Shown here: piece by piece, positions 33,935-45,568 of the stretch
How the letters are laid out: each line of letters starts with the position of its first letter
Position numbering within the stretch: position 1 is the first letter of the stretch
Assembly: GCA_036365515.1 (NCBI GenBank)
Contig: CM070875.1
Coordinates: 98,900,628 to 98,964,627, forward strand
DNA from: Torymus aiolomorphi
Lineage: Eukaryota > Arthropoda > Insecta > Hymenoptera > Torymidae
Length of the DNA: 64,000 bases
Reading direction: 5' to 3'
The notes under the pieces: model-generated
Told to the model about the DNA's origin: nothing
Seen by the model: the letters and a program-made list of their open reading frames with translations, nothing else
Databases searched by the model: none
Made by a program: the position numbers and the translations under genes

Positions 33935-35323
33935 CCCATTAATGCACAAAACGCTAAATTTGGACATGAAAATTTGAGCCCACTGTGGTGTTAGAAAAAT
34001 AAATCCATTTTTGTTCAAAATCCTATATAAGGGGTTTTCAGGGATGCTCTTTCAGAATCTGGCACTTATTTTGTAAAAAAAATCAAAATCGTTTTTTTTT
34101 TTAAATCAATTTTTACTAACGTTGCTGCATTCAAATAAGCAAATTATTGTCAGAAATCGCGTCCTCGATGTCTGAGGTTTTCAAAATCCTGGTTGAGAAC
34201 TTTTTTTCCCCCCCTAGTTTTCCAAATTTTAGAATTTTTCAAAAATAGGCCATTTTAAAAAATTTGATATTCCCTCAAAAACTTCTGGAAAAATTTATAA
34301 ATATTCTTTAGATGATTCCGAGCACTTTTTGTTCTATAACTTTTTTTCATAATCTGATGCTTTTCAATAAAAAAATCATGAAAGTATTTATTACGTAATG
34401 AATAAAAAGTTACAATGGTTTGAAGACAGGGTATAATCGTCATTTCATTACTGCAAATTATACAACGTTCTATGCTTCATATAAAAATACCCAAAATAGA
34501 AAACAACATTCTAAAAAGAAAAAAAAAACTAAAAAATAATAAAAAAATAAATAGAAAAGAACAAAAAAAAACAAAAAAAAACGGTTCTCTGTTATCGTCT
34601 ACCTCCTCGTGGTGAGAACTGGGCAACGCTGTATCATATTATATACGTACAGTGGCAAAGTGACGATTATACTGTTATCAAACCGAAAAATACTTTGATA
34701 ATTTTTTTGTTGAAAAGCATTAGCTTTACGAAAAAAAGTTATACAATAAAAAATGCTCAGAATCATCTAAAGAATATTTATAAATTTTTCCAGAAGTTTT
34801 TGAGTGAATTTCAAATCTTTCAAAATGGCCTATTTTTGAAAAATTCTAAAATAGCTCAAAAATTTTTGAAAAAATTCACACATGTTTCTTAGATGATTCT
34901 AAATATTTTTTGTTCTATAACTTTTTTTCGTAAGGTTCAAAGCTGTCAAGAAAAAAAATCATAAAATTTATGGTCATGCTGTTTTACAAAAACCGCCATT
35001 TTGGAAAAACTAAGGTGGAAAAAGAAGTTCTCAACCAGGATTTTGAAAACCTCAGACATCGAGGACGCGATTTCTGGCAATAATTTGCTTATTTGAATGC
35101 AGCAACTTTAGTAAAAATTGATTTAAAAAAAAACGTTAAAAATTCGTGACTTGTAAAAAAAAATGATGATTTTGATTTTTTTTACAAAATAAGTGCCAGA
35201 TTCTGAAAGAGCATCCCCGAAAACCCCTTATATAGGATTTTGAACAAAAATGGATTTGTTTTTCTAACAGCACATTGGGCTCGAAGTTTCATATCCAAAT
35301 TTAGGGTTTTGCGCATTAATGGG
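33935..35323. mobile_element. piggyBac-type palindromic MITE, 1,389 bp
   Basis: TTAA at 33,931-33,934 and 35,324-35,327 flanks inverted ends starting CCCATTAATGC(A/G)CAAAA. Arms extend several hundred bases, e.g. GGATGCTCTTTCAGAATCTGG and its complement. The TTAA duplication plus CCC/GGG ends is the classic piggyBac signature. A half copy is at 42,364-42,775. It has no coding capacity. Confidence 0.85.
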
Positions 35324-35473
35324 TTAAAAGTTAAAAAAATAAAAAATATTTTAATTTTAGTGGGAGTGACTATCCCTGTTAACATTATTATTACTAGATT
35401 ATGTGCGAAAACTTTTTTTCATTTTTATTAATTTGTACAATGTGATGATTTGTCAATCTAAAATGTAAAAATA

Positions 35474-37088
35474 TTACAGAAATTGGTGAATTTGCAAATT
35501 TTTTTCAATATACGTTTGACAATAATGATAATCTGTGAAAAAATGTTTAAAACATAATAGCTTTTTACACCATGCACATCGTATGACTGCAATTCCTCCA
35601 CATATGTCGCAAATTGGTTCCTCTTGAGTATGGAAACAGAAATCTACTGAATTTTGATGTCTTGGAGGTTTTTTCGTTAGGTATCCACTTTTATACCACG
35701 TATATTTAAAAACATTTTGAAATCTTGGTGAAGAAAATTGATCATTGGTTAGAGATTGTAGTTTGATTATATTATTTCTCTCGTGTAATTTAGCATCATA
35801 ATTCATAAGAAGTGTTATGTCTGCTAATTTTCTTATAAAGTTTTTCCATAATCGAAAACCATGTACATTAAGAGGCTGTATCTGACCAGTTGTGCCTTTT
35901 GGTATCGTTTTCAATATAAGATTTGACTCTTTCGGTAAAGCTTCTTTTACAGCGTTTTCACGTTGTCCACTCCATGAATCTAATATATAGCAGTATAGGT
36001 GAATTCCCACTGTGAATCAAAAATACATTTTGAATCCAAATTTGAAATAGTTCCTTGAATAATTTACCAGACGCTGATGCTTCTACGTATATATTTTCTG
36101 GTTTGAATAAATTTTGTATTACTTTAGATCCAAATTGCCCATGAGCCTCTTTCAAAACTATAAATAACGGGGACATAAGCTATCCCTCTGCTGATATTGT
36201 TGGTTGAATAGTGTAACTATGTATTGTAGAAGATACCGTCTGAACGATGTTTTCTACATTTTTAATCCCCTTATAACAAAAGTGCGACCACTATGTCTCT
36301 CTAAATTGAACCCACTTTGATCAGAATTGTAAACGTTTTGAGCACTATGTACTTTAATGAGATTTTTGACATCGTTAACAAAATTTTCTTTGTGTTGTTC
36401 TACTTCTGTTGCCTTCTGTATAGATGACATAGCAATAAATTTTGTTATTTTACGTGAAACAATGTGATGTTTTTTTTTTTAATATTTGTATCCATCTATG
36501 TGAACCATTAAACCACGGAATATTTAGTTCTGCTTTCTTTACGAGAGCCCATCTTTTTATATCAATATCATGCAGAGTCATTTTTAATTCTATCACTTCT
36601 TTAATTTTTTGAAGTACATAAGTTGTTATTTCATATAGAATAGTTTTTCTGGTACTTCCTGCTTCAATTTGTAATTTCCACTATCGCAATTGACGATCGG
36701 AAGTAAATTTTCTATACTTCGATTTTACATTTGTCAAAGATAATGGCTTTCTTCTTCCACTTTGCTAATACTGCACTGCCTGTTTCTTATATTCAAGGTC
36801 TACATCTTCTTCATTCGGTAAATAAGTAGGAACCTCTGCATAATTTTTATTTAATTCATCCTCTTCTTCAATATCTTGTGGAAGTGTATCACTGTAGTCA
36901 TCGTCGAAAAGTAAAGTATATTCTTCTTCTGTATGTAAATTGTAATTTACACTCTCCTTTGTTATATTTTCTATTACGTGATATAAAGTTATCTCTTGTT
37001 CGTTAGCTTGTGATTCTTCAATTTTATCATTGTTAGGATTAAATATTATAGATAATATAGATATTACAACCAGTGGATTAATAGCCAT
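35474..37088 (-). pseudogene. Broken Tc1/pogo-like transposase gene
   Basis: Reading from 37,088 down: an acidic N-terminal part (EEEYTLLFDDDYSD), then a basic helix-turn-helix-like stretch interrupted by stops (36,480-36,760), then DQSGFNLERHSGR (near 36,300), SPLFIVLKEAHGQFG (36,170), LDSWSGQRE (35,980) and TTGQIQPLNVHGFRLWKNF (35,880). The C-terminus has a zinc-finger-like CDICGG...CAWC with distal His and Cys. In this superfamily the third catalytic Asp lies in QPLDV; here it reads QPLNV, so the site is altered. A frameshift near 36,005 joins the two later parts. Homology is by motif recall from arthropod and hydra elements. No terminal repeats were identified. Confidence 0.8.
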
Positions 37089-37089
37089 T

Positions 37090-38700
37090 TTTTAATTTTA
37101 TTTGAGGAAATGATGTTCAAGCAACAGCCGTAGATTATGTATTCTATAATTATTATTTTACTTAAAATAACTTTATTTTATTTTCATGAACGTCAATTGA
37201 ACTTACTTTTATTTCAGATATTTCATAATTTTATCCCCTTTATTAAAATTGATGGCTATGTTATTTCACGTTTTATTCGTAATCTGATTGGTCGGAAGCG
37301 TTGCCATGCTGTAGCTGTGTGCATGGCAACGTAATGTTGTTTGTTTATATTTTTCTTATAAGGTTACTTTTCCATTTTTGAATATTGTATTGAAAGCATA
37401 GTTCATCTCCGCGCGCGCAGCACGCGATTGATCTAGTTTTCTTTTTAAAATAAAGTTATGTTTCACTGAAATAAAAATATTATAATTACTCAAATAATTT
37501 AATTTATTTTATTTGTTTATTTTATGGTAGAGAGAATCGTGCCACTTTAATATAATAAATATATAAAATAATGCAATTGATTATATGTATTTACACTCAA
37601 GCGCGCGCACGCACTCACACGCTTACACGCACGCTCACACGCACGCTCATACGATTTCATTAATTTTATTTATTAATTGTATTAAATGGGCAAGATACTC
37701 ATTACAATGAAATATTATACTAGTTTTATTTAAAACAGTTATTGAGGGTATGTCGAATAAGAATAAGAAACTTTACCGGCCACCACGTGTTTTAATTAAA
37801 AAATTAATTTGTAAACATTTATTTGATATAATCTCGACTTCAGGCCTTCGATTTGTGCGGAGATAATTTTCAGAAATTTTGTGGATTACTTTTGTTATAG
37901 TATCTGTGATATATGTGGGTTGAAAAATCTGACGACTTTTTTAGATAATTGTAATTATTTAACATACACTCAATAAAAGGCGAACAAAAATTTATTAATA
38001 TATCATGATATGATATTTATGTATATAATAAATATTATAAATTCTATTAACTCTAGAAAAAAAATGAAAACAAGTCGATGTTTTTTTACAAATATTCTTC
38101 TTATCATGGTTATATTAATAAATTGAACATTATTAGAATCATTATTTTATTTTACGTTTTTATAATAATCCTATTTACATTATATCACTTCTTTTAATCA
38201 AACTTACTATTTGATTTTAGATATCATTTTAATATTTAAACTATTTTATTTTTTTCAAGAAAGTTCTTATTTGTTTAAATACTTCGCCCATATGACTAAA
38301 AATAAAATAGCAATACTTACAAGCCCCTTTTAATGATATATTTTCTGTATCCTCAGTGCGTAATTTAAAATTTTTTTTTGAAGAGTATATAATAAAATGT
38401 ATAATTATTGTAACGAATTCAATGTTTTTTCTCTACCAAGCATACAACAGACTAAATTTTCCATAATTAATAGAATAAAAATAAGAGATTGAATTCGTTA
38501 GGAAACATCAGTGGTTTATGTAATATGCGCATCAAAATAATATACAAAACCTCCGATGAGTAACCACGGAAAAATGATCTCATAGGAAACGAATTATCAA
38601 CGTTTTTTTCTCGTGCTGTTATCGGCCGTGCCGAGTCTATCAATAAATTTTGATACCATAGACCGCGAGTTAGGCGATAGAAAAACAAAGTAATAAAGTA
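37090..38700. other. No gene; small CACGC minisatellite
   Basis: AT-rich sequence with no recognised gene. At 37,590-37,655 there is an ACGC-type minisatellite (CACACGCTTACACGCACGCT). A near palindrome around GCGTTGCCATGC / GCATGGCAACG lies at 37,298-37,332. Confidence 0.45.
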
Positions 38701-39235
38701 GATAAGGGTTACTTAACAAGGGAGAACCACCAAAAACGCGTACTAGGTACTCAGTGTTCCTTCGTCGTTAGACCGCTGTATCGTTGCGTGAAGAGCCTTC
38801 GCGAGCGTGGAACCTAGTCCGGTACTAGTTTTCGTTATGCTAGAAAATATAATTAGACTCAGTTGTTCCTTGTCAAGAGACCACTTATCGTCTGTGAAGA
38901 GCATTTGCGAGTGAGAAAGCCGAGTCCGGGTGTAATACTCGTAACATTTACATTTATATAAAATTAAAAAGTACTAAAGACTGCGAGTCAAGCAGATTAT
39001 AGCTCGCCAGGTAACAGCCCATGTGTAAGCGCCACGATTATACCACAGCTACGATTATAGCGAATTACTGCAACTACGATTGTAAGGAAATACCACAACT
39101 ATATTGTACAAGGAATATAGGTAAGAATTAAATAAATAAAGTACAGTTATAATAACTATCACTATAATTTCTTTTTCTTCAACCTCCTACTTTCCTCGGG
39201 AATGGAACGGTTAACCCTACGGGTCCGATAACATA
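38700..39235 (+). promoter_or_regulatory. LTR- or promoter-like segment with internal duplication
   Basis: Two imperfect copies (38,753-38,825 and 38,861-38,932) share GTTCCTT, AGACC, TCGT, GAAGAGC and AGTCCGG words. TATATAAAA lies at about 38,955 and AATAAATAAAG at 39,130, in the spacing of a promoter and poly-A signal in an LTR. I could not find matching ends with a target duplication, so this may be a fragment. The adjacent solo LTR at 39,386 is a separate unit. Confidence 0.35.
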
Positions 39236-39385
39236 TATAGTAATTTTTTTTATTTTATCAATTTATTATTAAACTCTTTATTCTTTTATGTTCCCATTCT
39301 TTTTTTGTTAAAAGAATGGTGGTATCATCCTGACGTTAGAAATATTTACAATTTAACAATAATAAAATCTTCAAATTAAATACAG

Positions 39386-40464
39386 TGTAACGCGTGCGCG
39401 AGTTAGATAATTCGAGATTCGAATTACCCGCGCCGACCAGGCAAGCTCACTGGGGGGCGCGAGCGCGCGAGCATCCTGACCGGATTAGGACGGTCTCGCG
39501 ACGCGTAATATGCCCGTTGCGTATCCGCGAAGCTGCTTCGGCTTTATGCGAGTCACGGCAGCCATCTTCGTGTCTGCCATCGTGCCGTGAACTTCTCTCC
39601 AGCGTGTCTCTCGTAAGTTACCTCGTCCGCGCCGTCCTATCTTTTTAAAGTTACTGTGATTGTAGTGGAGGCGCCGAGACAGTGTATACACGTGAAAGAG
39701 AGACAGAGAGAGAGAGAGCGATTCCGAGCCGTGGGAGCCACACGAGACAGCGAGTGAGGAGTCGGCAGCGCCCGCCTGCCGACCGATACAGCGAGTAAGA
39801 AAGAGAGAGAGAGAGACATAGCGCGCAACTACTGCGCGAGCGAGAGAGAGCGAGAGAGAGTCGAGTGTACCGGCTGCTCCTTCTTAAAGTAAGTCTTATA
39901 CTCTCATCTCTCGCATTAAATGTAAAAGTTTGCACTGAAATCGCCCCGTGCAAACTTTCTGTACCGTGTACGCGCGGGTGTGTGTCAGCCCGCCGTACTT
40001 TAACACCGCGCGCGAGAGTAACAGCTTCGTCGCGCGCCGTATCGTTCGCGCGTTTAAATCTTAACTGTCGCGCGCGAACTAACTCATTGTTTTATTCAGC
40101 ACGTGCGTTGTGATTGTATTTATCAGTGATTTTAATATACTGTGATATCTAGTTACTCGTTGCGTTGTTCATTATAACCTGTCCCTCTTCCGGATACCGC
40201 CGCCTCCGCGGGAAAACGACTCCGTCGGTCGTTTTCATATCTGAGCGTAGCGGCCGCGCGCTTTGCTCTTCGAGCGCGCGCTTTTCACTCAGCAATCCAA
40301 TTAGTTGGAAAGCGAAGTTCGCGTGCGATCTTCGCGTTGTTTTCGGGATTCCAGGAGCAAATCTCCGGGCAAGTCATTTTAGTCTGACACCCGCGGCACC
40401 GTGTTCTAGGGCATCGCTGGCCTGTGGCTTGTTGGGATTTTCCCCCACTAGCCATCCCGTTACA
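39386..40464. mobile_element. Solo LTR, 1,079 bp, with ACAG target duplication
   Basis: The ends are TGTAACG and CGTTACA, a perfect 7-bp inverted terminus with the TG/CA of LTRs. ACAG flanks both sides (39,382-39,385 and 40,465-40,468), a 4-bp duplication as made by Gypsy-type integrases. The interior is GC-rich with CpG-rich words and GA tracts (39,700-39,860). No internal coding region or second LTR adjoins, so recombination to a solo LTR is the simple reading. Short open frames inside are unsupported. Orientation cannot be decided from the ends. Confidence 0.85.
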
Positions 40465-40468
40465 ACAG

Positions 40469-41224
40469 ATAAAATTGACAAAATATATAAATAAATCATA
40501 ACAAAGAAATCAAGTCAACGTTATTGTTCATTATCAACAAACGTTTACTGAAACGGAAAAGAGAACCTATTCAAAAATATATCTCATGTCATAAGCATTC
40601 AAATAACTAAGTAAAATATATTCGAGTAAAAATACCTATACAACTAGATTATACTAAAATATTGTTCTCTGTGGACGTCACATTATATCAATTTAAACAA
40701 TTGTATAAACACCAACAATATGTAATCAGCTTAGTAACTAGCGTTTAGTCAATACAAAGAAACACTACAAACTGACCACAGTCGAATAAAAATATCTCTT
40801 GTTTACTCGAGAATTATCTCGTATTCAAAGTTTATTTTTAACTTACCAATATTTTTAAAATGTCGTCGCGATAAAAATATTCGTAGAAGCGTGATGACAT
40901 TGAAAATTGTAATGTAAACTTAATATAATTATAATTATATTGCATATTTCGGTAAGAATGAAACATTCGTTGATAAAGAAAACTTAAATTTTTATGACAT
41001 CAACAATACAAGTATCAATACAGGAAATGAAATATTATCCTAATATAATGTAAAAAAAAGATGAATTTTTAATAGAATTTTACCCAGAAAAATTCTTTAT
41101 TTATAAATAATTTCATCATTAATTTCATAAACAAAAAAAAATAATCGATAAAAATTTTCTTGCAAATTTTCATTTAATGTATTAAATTTTAGTAATCAAT
41201 TTTAGTATTTCACGTAAAATATGA
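40469..41224. other. AT-rich, no gene recognised
   Basis: No supported open frame, inverted repeat or RNA gene between the solo LTR and the inverted repeat starting at about 41,225. Confidence 0.4.
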
Positions 41225-41875
41225 TTTGAAATAAGCATCTCAATATTAAAAATCAAAAAGAATGTTGTGATCAATTTTTTTAATCACTAAAAGATAAATA
41301 ACTAAAGTAGGGGTAGCTCACCCCTTCTATGTGTTTTTTTTTTTAACCTCGAAACAGGTCAACTATAATTTTTAATTTTCTTTACAACATGGCATTTTTT
41401 AATCAAATATGGCTCGTCAAAACTTTGTTATTTCAGAAACTGTGTGAAAAAAATTATATTTACCCCCATAAAAATAGGGGGTGTAACCCCTTATCATTTA
41501 AACTGTGTCCAAATACTCGTCTTTTTATAAGAAACCAATAGGTGTTGGTTTCATTAAAAAAATCCAATTTCATCTCAAGATATTAAAAAAAAAACGGTTT
41601 TTGAGGGTAAACTTTAAGGGTGCTTTTCACTCCCAGATGTCTTTCTCCACAGATAAAAAAAAAAATACGTGTCAAATATTTTTCTAACCAGTTGCAAAGT
41701 TTCATGAAAATCGGAGGCAGGCACTAACAAAAAGGTGATTAATTAAATTAGGGGTAATTCACCCCGTCAACGTGTTTTTATTTTTAAATCTCGAAACTGG
41801 TCAACTATAATTTTCAATTTTCTTTATAGCATGGCAATTTTCAATCAAATTTAGCTCATTAATAGTAGATTTTCT
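41225..41875. repeat. Inverted partner of the 33,000-33,930 repeat
   Basis: It holds complements of the same words (GATCAATTTTTTTAATCAC, GGTAGCTCACCCC, GAAACAGGTCAACTATAA, TTTCATGAAAATCGGAGG). It contains one full and one partial unit. It ends where the palindrome at 41,872 begins. Confidence 0.75.
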
Positions 41876-41988
41876 TACAAGGGGGAAAAATGGAACTTTT
41901 GCAGGCACGTGATATGACGACCGAGGCGAAGCCGAGGCCGTCATATGACGTGCATGCAGGAGTTCCATTTCACCCCCGTGTAAGAAAT
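41872..41988. repeat. 117-bp palindrome with 57-bp arms
   Basis: The left arm runs TTTCTTACAAGGGGG to GACGACCGAGGC; after a 3-base GAA turn the right arm runs GCCGAGGCCGTCATATG to CCCCCGTGTAAGAAA. About 48 of 57 positions pair. Transcription would give a long, nearly unbranched hairpin. The sequence 42,000-42,255 beyond it has no recognised gene. Confidence 0.85.
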
Positions 41989-42363
41989 AGTATTTTTCTC
42001 TATTCCCGGGCGAAAGTACGTTAATTAATCAGTCTAGAAAAGTCGAAAATCATCTCCTGGTGACATCAACTCTGCGCAGCCATGTTTTTACTTTTTCCCT
42101 ATGCTTTGATAGCGTTAGCGACTTCACGTCGTTCTTGTAGTTTGCAGGTTATATTTTTCAATTTTATTTTACCTGTTGCAATTTTTCCCCATGCGCGCGT
42201 TTACGTGTGTTCGATGCCGGCCCAACATTTGCAGCACGAGCGTAGCGAGTACAAATTAATAAAAATGAAAAAAAGTTTTCGCACATAATCTAGTAATAAT
42301 AATGTTAACAGGGATAGTCACACCCACTAAAATTAAAATATTTTTTATTTTTTTAACTTTTAA

Positions 42364-42775
42364 CCCATTAATGCGCAAAACCCTAAATTTGGATATGAAA
42401 CTTCGAGCCCAATGTGCTGTTAGAAAAACAAATCCATTTTTGTTCAAAATCCTATATAAGGGGTTTTCGGGGATGCTCTTTCAGAATCTGGCACTTATTT
42501 TGTAAAAAAAATCAAAATCATCATTTTTTTTTACAAGTCACGAATTTTTAACGTTTTTTTTTTAAATCAATTTTTACTAAAGTTGCTGCATTCAAATAAG
42601 CAAATTATTGCCAGAAATCGCGTCCTCGATGTCTGAGGTTTTCAAAACCCTGGTTGAGAACTTTTTTTTCCACCTTAGTTTTTCCAAAATGGCGGTTTTT
42701 GTGAAACAGCATGACCTTAAATTTCATGATTTTTTTTCTTGACAGCTTTGAACCTTACGAAAAAAAGTTATAGAA
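42364..42775. mobile_element. Half copy of the piggyBac-type MITE at 33,935
   Basis: It begins after TTAA (42,360-42,363) with CCCATTAATGCGCAAAA and is the near-identical complement of the right half of the 33,935-35,323 element. It stops near 42,775 without a second end. The flank 42,256-42,360 also matches 35,328-35,432 in complement, so a piece of the earlier locus including flank was duplicated and inverted, rather than a fresh insertion. Confidence 0.8.
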
Positions 42776-43189
42776 GTTTAATAACAACTTATTTTTAAAC
42801 CTTGTACCCTTAAACTCCCTAATCTCAAAACCCAAAACGTAATTAAATTAACTCAAAAAATTCTAAGAATATCATGATATTTGATGAAAACCAGTAGACG
42901 AGCTAATTGCAAAGTTTATCAGTTAAACTAGTAGTATCATAGCAGAATTCTATTATCATAAACTCTTTAATCTCATAACCTCTTTAAGTTATTATCACAA
43001 ATATCATTAAACCAAGCCATAGTTCAATACCTTGAAGTTTTGTAACTTATAAAACAGCAAAATCGTAACACTAAGTCTTAAGAATCTATGCTCCGAAACC
43101 TTAACTGTAAAAGCTTTGGACAATAGCACGCGTAATGGAATTGAGCGTTTGAAAGTATATGATTCTAGGTATAGAATTGTGGGTATAGG

Positions 43190-45100
43190 TTTAGGAATTT
43201 TTAAGTTTGAAATTAAGGATTTCTCAATATTTATTGGATTCGGGAGTTTATAATTATAGGTTTAAAGATTTTAATATTGAGAGGCCATGAGGTTTGGTAC
43301 AATAAAGTTTGGTTTCGGAAGGTTAAAGGTTATAGAATTTGGGATTATAAGGTTTTGTAGTTTGGAAAATATGGTATTGTTGTGTTATCAGATTTATGGC
43401 GACGTGGTTTAGGGTTATTGAGTTTAGGGTACTCGGTATTATAGGATTATAAGATTCATAGATCTTCAGTTTAAGCTCGTTAAGGATATGAAGTTTTGGG
43501 TTATAAGGATGTGGTTTTGAGGTTAGAGTGTTTAAGAGTACAGGGTTTGAAGATAAGTGGTTATTAAAACTAATGGGGATTCGGATTATATGATTTGAAC
43601 ACGTCCTTTTAAAAAATTAAGGACGTGTTTTCGACTTTTAGACGTCGCGTCTAAAAAGGTGACCGCGTAAAAAAGTCGATAAAATCTTTTTATTATATAT
43701 TAAAAGCTTCTTTATACGAACAATTTTTCCTCACCATGAGAAACGATTTTTGTAGACGTGGCGCAATTTGCAATTAAGGACAAAAAAAAAATTCGACCTT
43801 CAATAACATCGCCAATATTCAATTTACAGTTATAGGCTTTGGCGTACACTTTTGCATTGACAAAATCTCTTTGTAAATAAATTTTCAAGTCCATTCGTTG
43901 CTTTTTTCAAAAGTTATTTAATAATGAAAAAATTGCATTTTTCGACTTTAGCGGTCATTTGTAAATAAACTATTAAAGTTAGAAACTTCGTTCAGGTCTA
44001 CTTTTGTAGCAAATTTAATAGCGAACAATTTTCGTATCGACAATTTTTCGCTAAAACGAACCAGAACCGAGCTAGAGTGAAAAAACCAAAAAAAGTGCCA
44101 AAATCGCTCCGTCTTGGTTAAATAACAAAAATTGCACACGGTTTTGACACTGCGGATAACAAGGATCTTATTCGAGATGCTAAAACAAACCGAAACCAAA
44201 AATAAAATAGCCTGTGGGTCGAAATGTCCACTCAAAATGTCCACCGCCTGGCCTATAGTTGCGTAATGTACTATTACTATGTACTGCTTTTATGGTTATT
44301 AAAGCTAATGGGGATTCGGATTATATGATTTGAGGTTACGTGGGTTGAAGGTTCTATAGTTTCGGATTTTGTGGTGATGGTGTTTGAGTTTCTAGCGTTT
44401 GAAATTATATGGTTTAACGTTATGGAGTTTCGGATTATGTGATTCACGGTTAAGGGTTATAGGGTTATTGAGTTATTGAGTTTGAGTTTCTACAGTTTAA
44501 AGTAATGTGGTTTAAGGTTATGGATTATGAGGTTATGCGAATTGGGGTTAGGTATTTATGGGATTCAAAATACGTTATCATGGGTTTTGAGATTATAGAG
44601 CTTTGGGGTCAAAGATTATATTGTTTTGTGTTTAAGGTTAAGAGCTTAAGGTTATTCAATTCGATGTTTGAAGTTATACGGTTTACGGTTATGGAAATTC
44701 GGGTTATGTGATTTAGGGTTATGTGGGTTAAAGTTTATATGGCTCAGGGTTAAAGGTTATGGGGTGTCAGAGTTTGGGGTTTATGAAATTTGACGTTAAA
44801 AGGTTTTAAGTTATATGGTTTAGGGTTATATGATTTGGGGTTATGGATCTTGGGATTATGAGATTATGGAGTTTGAGTATATATGGTTGTAAGTTATATG
44901 GTTTAAGGTTATAGAGTCTCAGATTATGTGGTTTGGGTTTTGGATTCTGAGATTATAAAGTTTAAAGTTATGTGTATAATGTTATGCGTTTCTGGTTATG
45001 TGATTTGGGATTAAAGGTTATTTGGTTGTAGGGTTATGTGGTTGTATGGTTATGGGTTTATGTGGTTTATGGCATACTTTGTTATGAGTTTTGACTTTAT
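43190..45100 (+). repeat. Degenerate G/T-rich minisatellite (GGTTTAGGGTTATGTG-like)
   Basis: About 1.2 kb of imperfect 15-20 bp units built from GGTTTAGGGTTATG, GGTTTAAGGTTATGG and similar, with all Gs on one strand. The block is split by the insert at 43,599-44,292. The TTAGGG-like core recalls telomeric DNA, but the units are irregular and the insect telomere repeat is usually TTAGG, so a subtelomeric or chance origin is open. Open frames across it are artefacts. Confidence 0.7.
43599..44292. mobile_element. 694-bp insert flanked by a 41-bp direct repeat
   Basis: The sequence TGGTTATTAAA(A/G)CTAATGG...TGATTTGA occurs at 43,558-43,598 and 44,293-44,333. The intervening segment is unlike the minisatellite: it starts with a perfect hairpin (ACACGTCCTT and AAGGACGTGT around a 10-base AT loop), and two minus-strand frames of 60 and 98 residues show no motif I know. 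A 41-bp duplication is long for transposition; unequal exchange or repair-mediated insertion is possible. Confidence 0.55.
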
Positions 45101-45568
45101 ATGGTTTTGGGCACATAGGATTGTGGGAAATAAGGTCGGTGAGTATTATTATCATGAAATTCTAAATTCTGAGGCATTGCGTTATGTGGAATTAGGTTAT
45201 GTTCAGTCATTATTAATGTATATGTACATCGATTCCTATGATGATTGAAGAATACTTTCAAGTCTTAAGATTATATTTAAAAAAATGTTGAAATTTCTTA
45301 ATTTTTCAAAAACTTGTTTTCGTACATTATGCATCGGTTTTTTCAGGAAAAAAGGTGATATTTGAGTCTTATCAATAATTTTTTGTTACGAGAAATATAA
45401 TATAGGTGTTATAGAAGCCCAAAAGGCTGTTTTGTCAAATTATCCAACTTCCAGACATTTTTTCAAGTTTATAAAATCAAGATAAAGTCTTGCGAATAAT
45501 TTTCCGGCATTCTATACTTATTCACCTTTCATAATTCCACCCAAATGATTTTTTTAGGCTATTTTCGT

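Noticed and set aside
38755..39230. Second LTR with TGTT and AACA ends
   Set aside because: The candidate ends are not flanked by a duplicated target, so it was kept only as an LTR-like segment.
39394..40494. Several Arg/Ser-rich frames on both strands
   Set aside because: They lie inside a solo LTR with exact borders and GC-rich, GA-rich composition.
44505..45248. Val/Met/Tyr-rich frames
   Set aside because: Translations of the degenerate GGTTATGTGG minisatellite.
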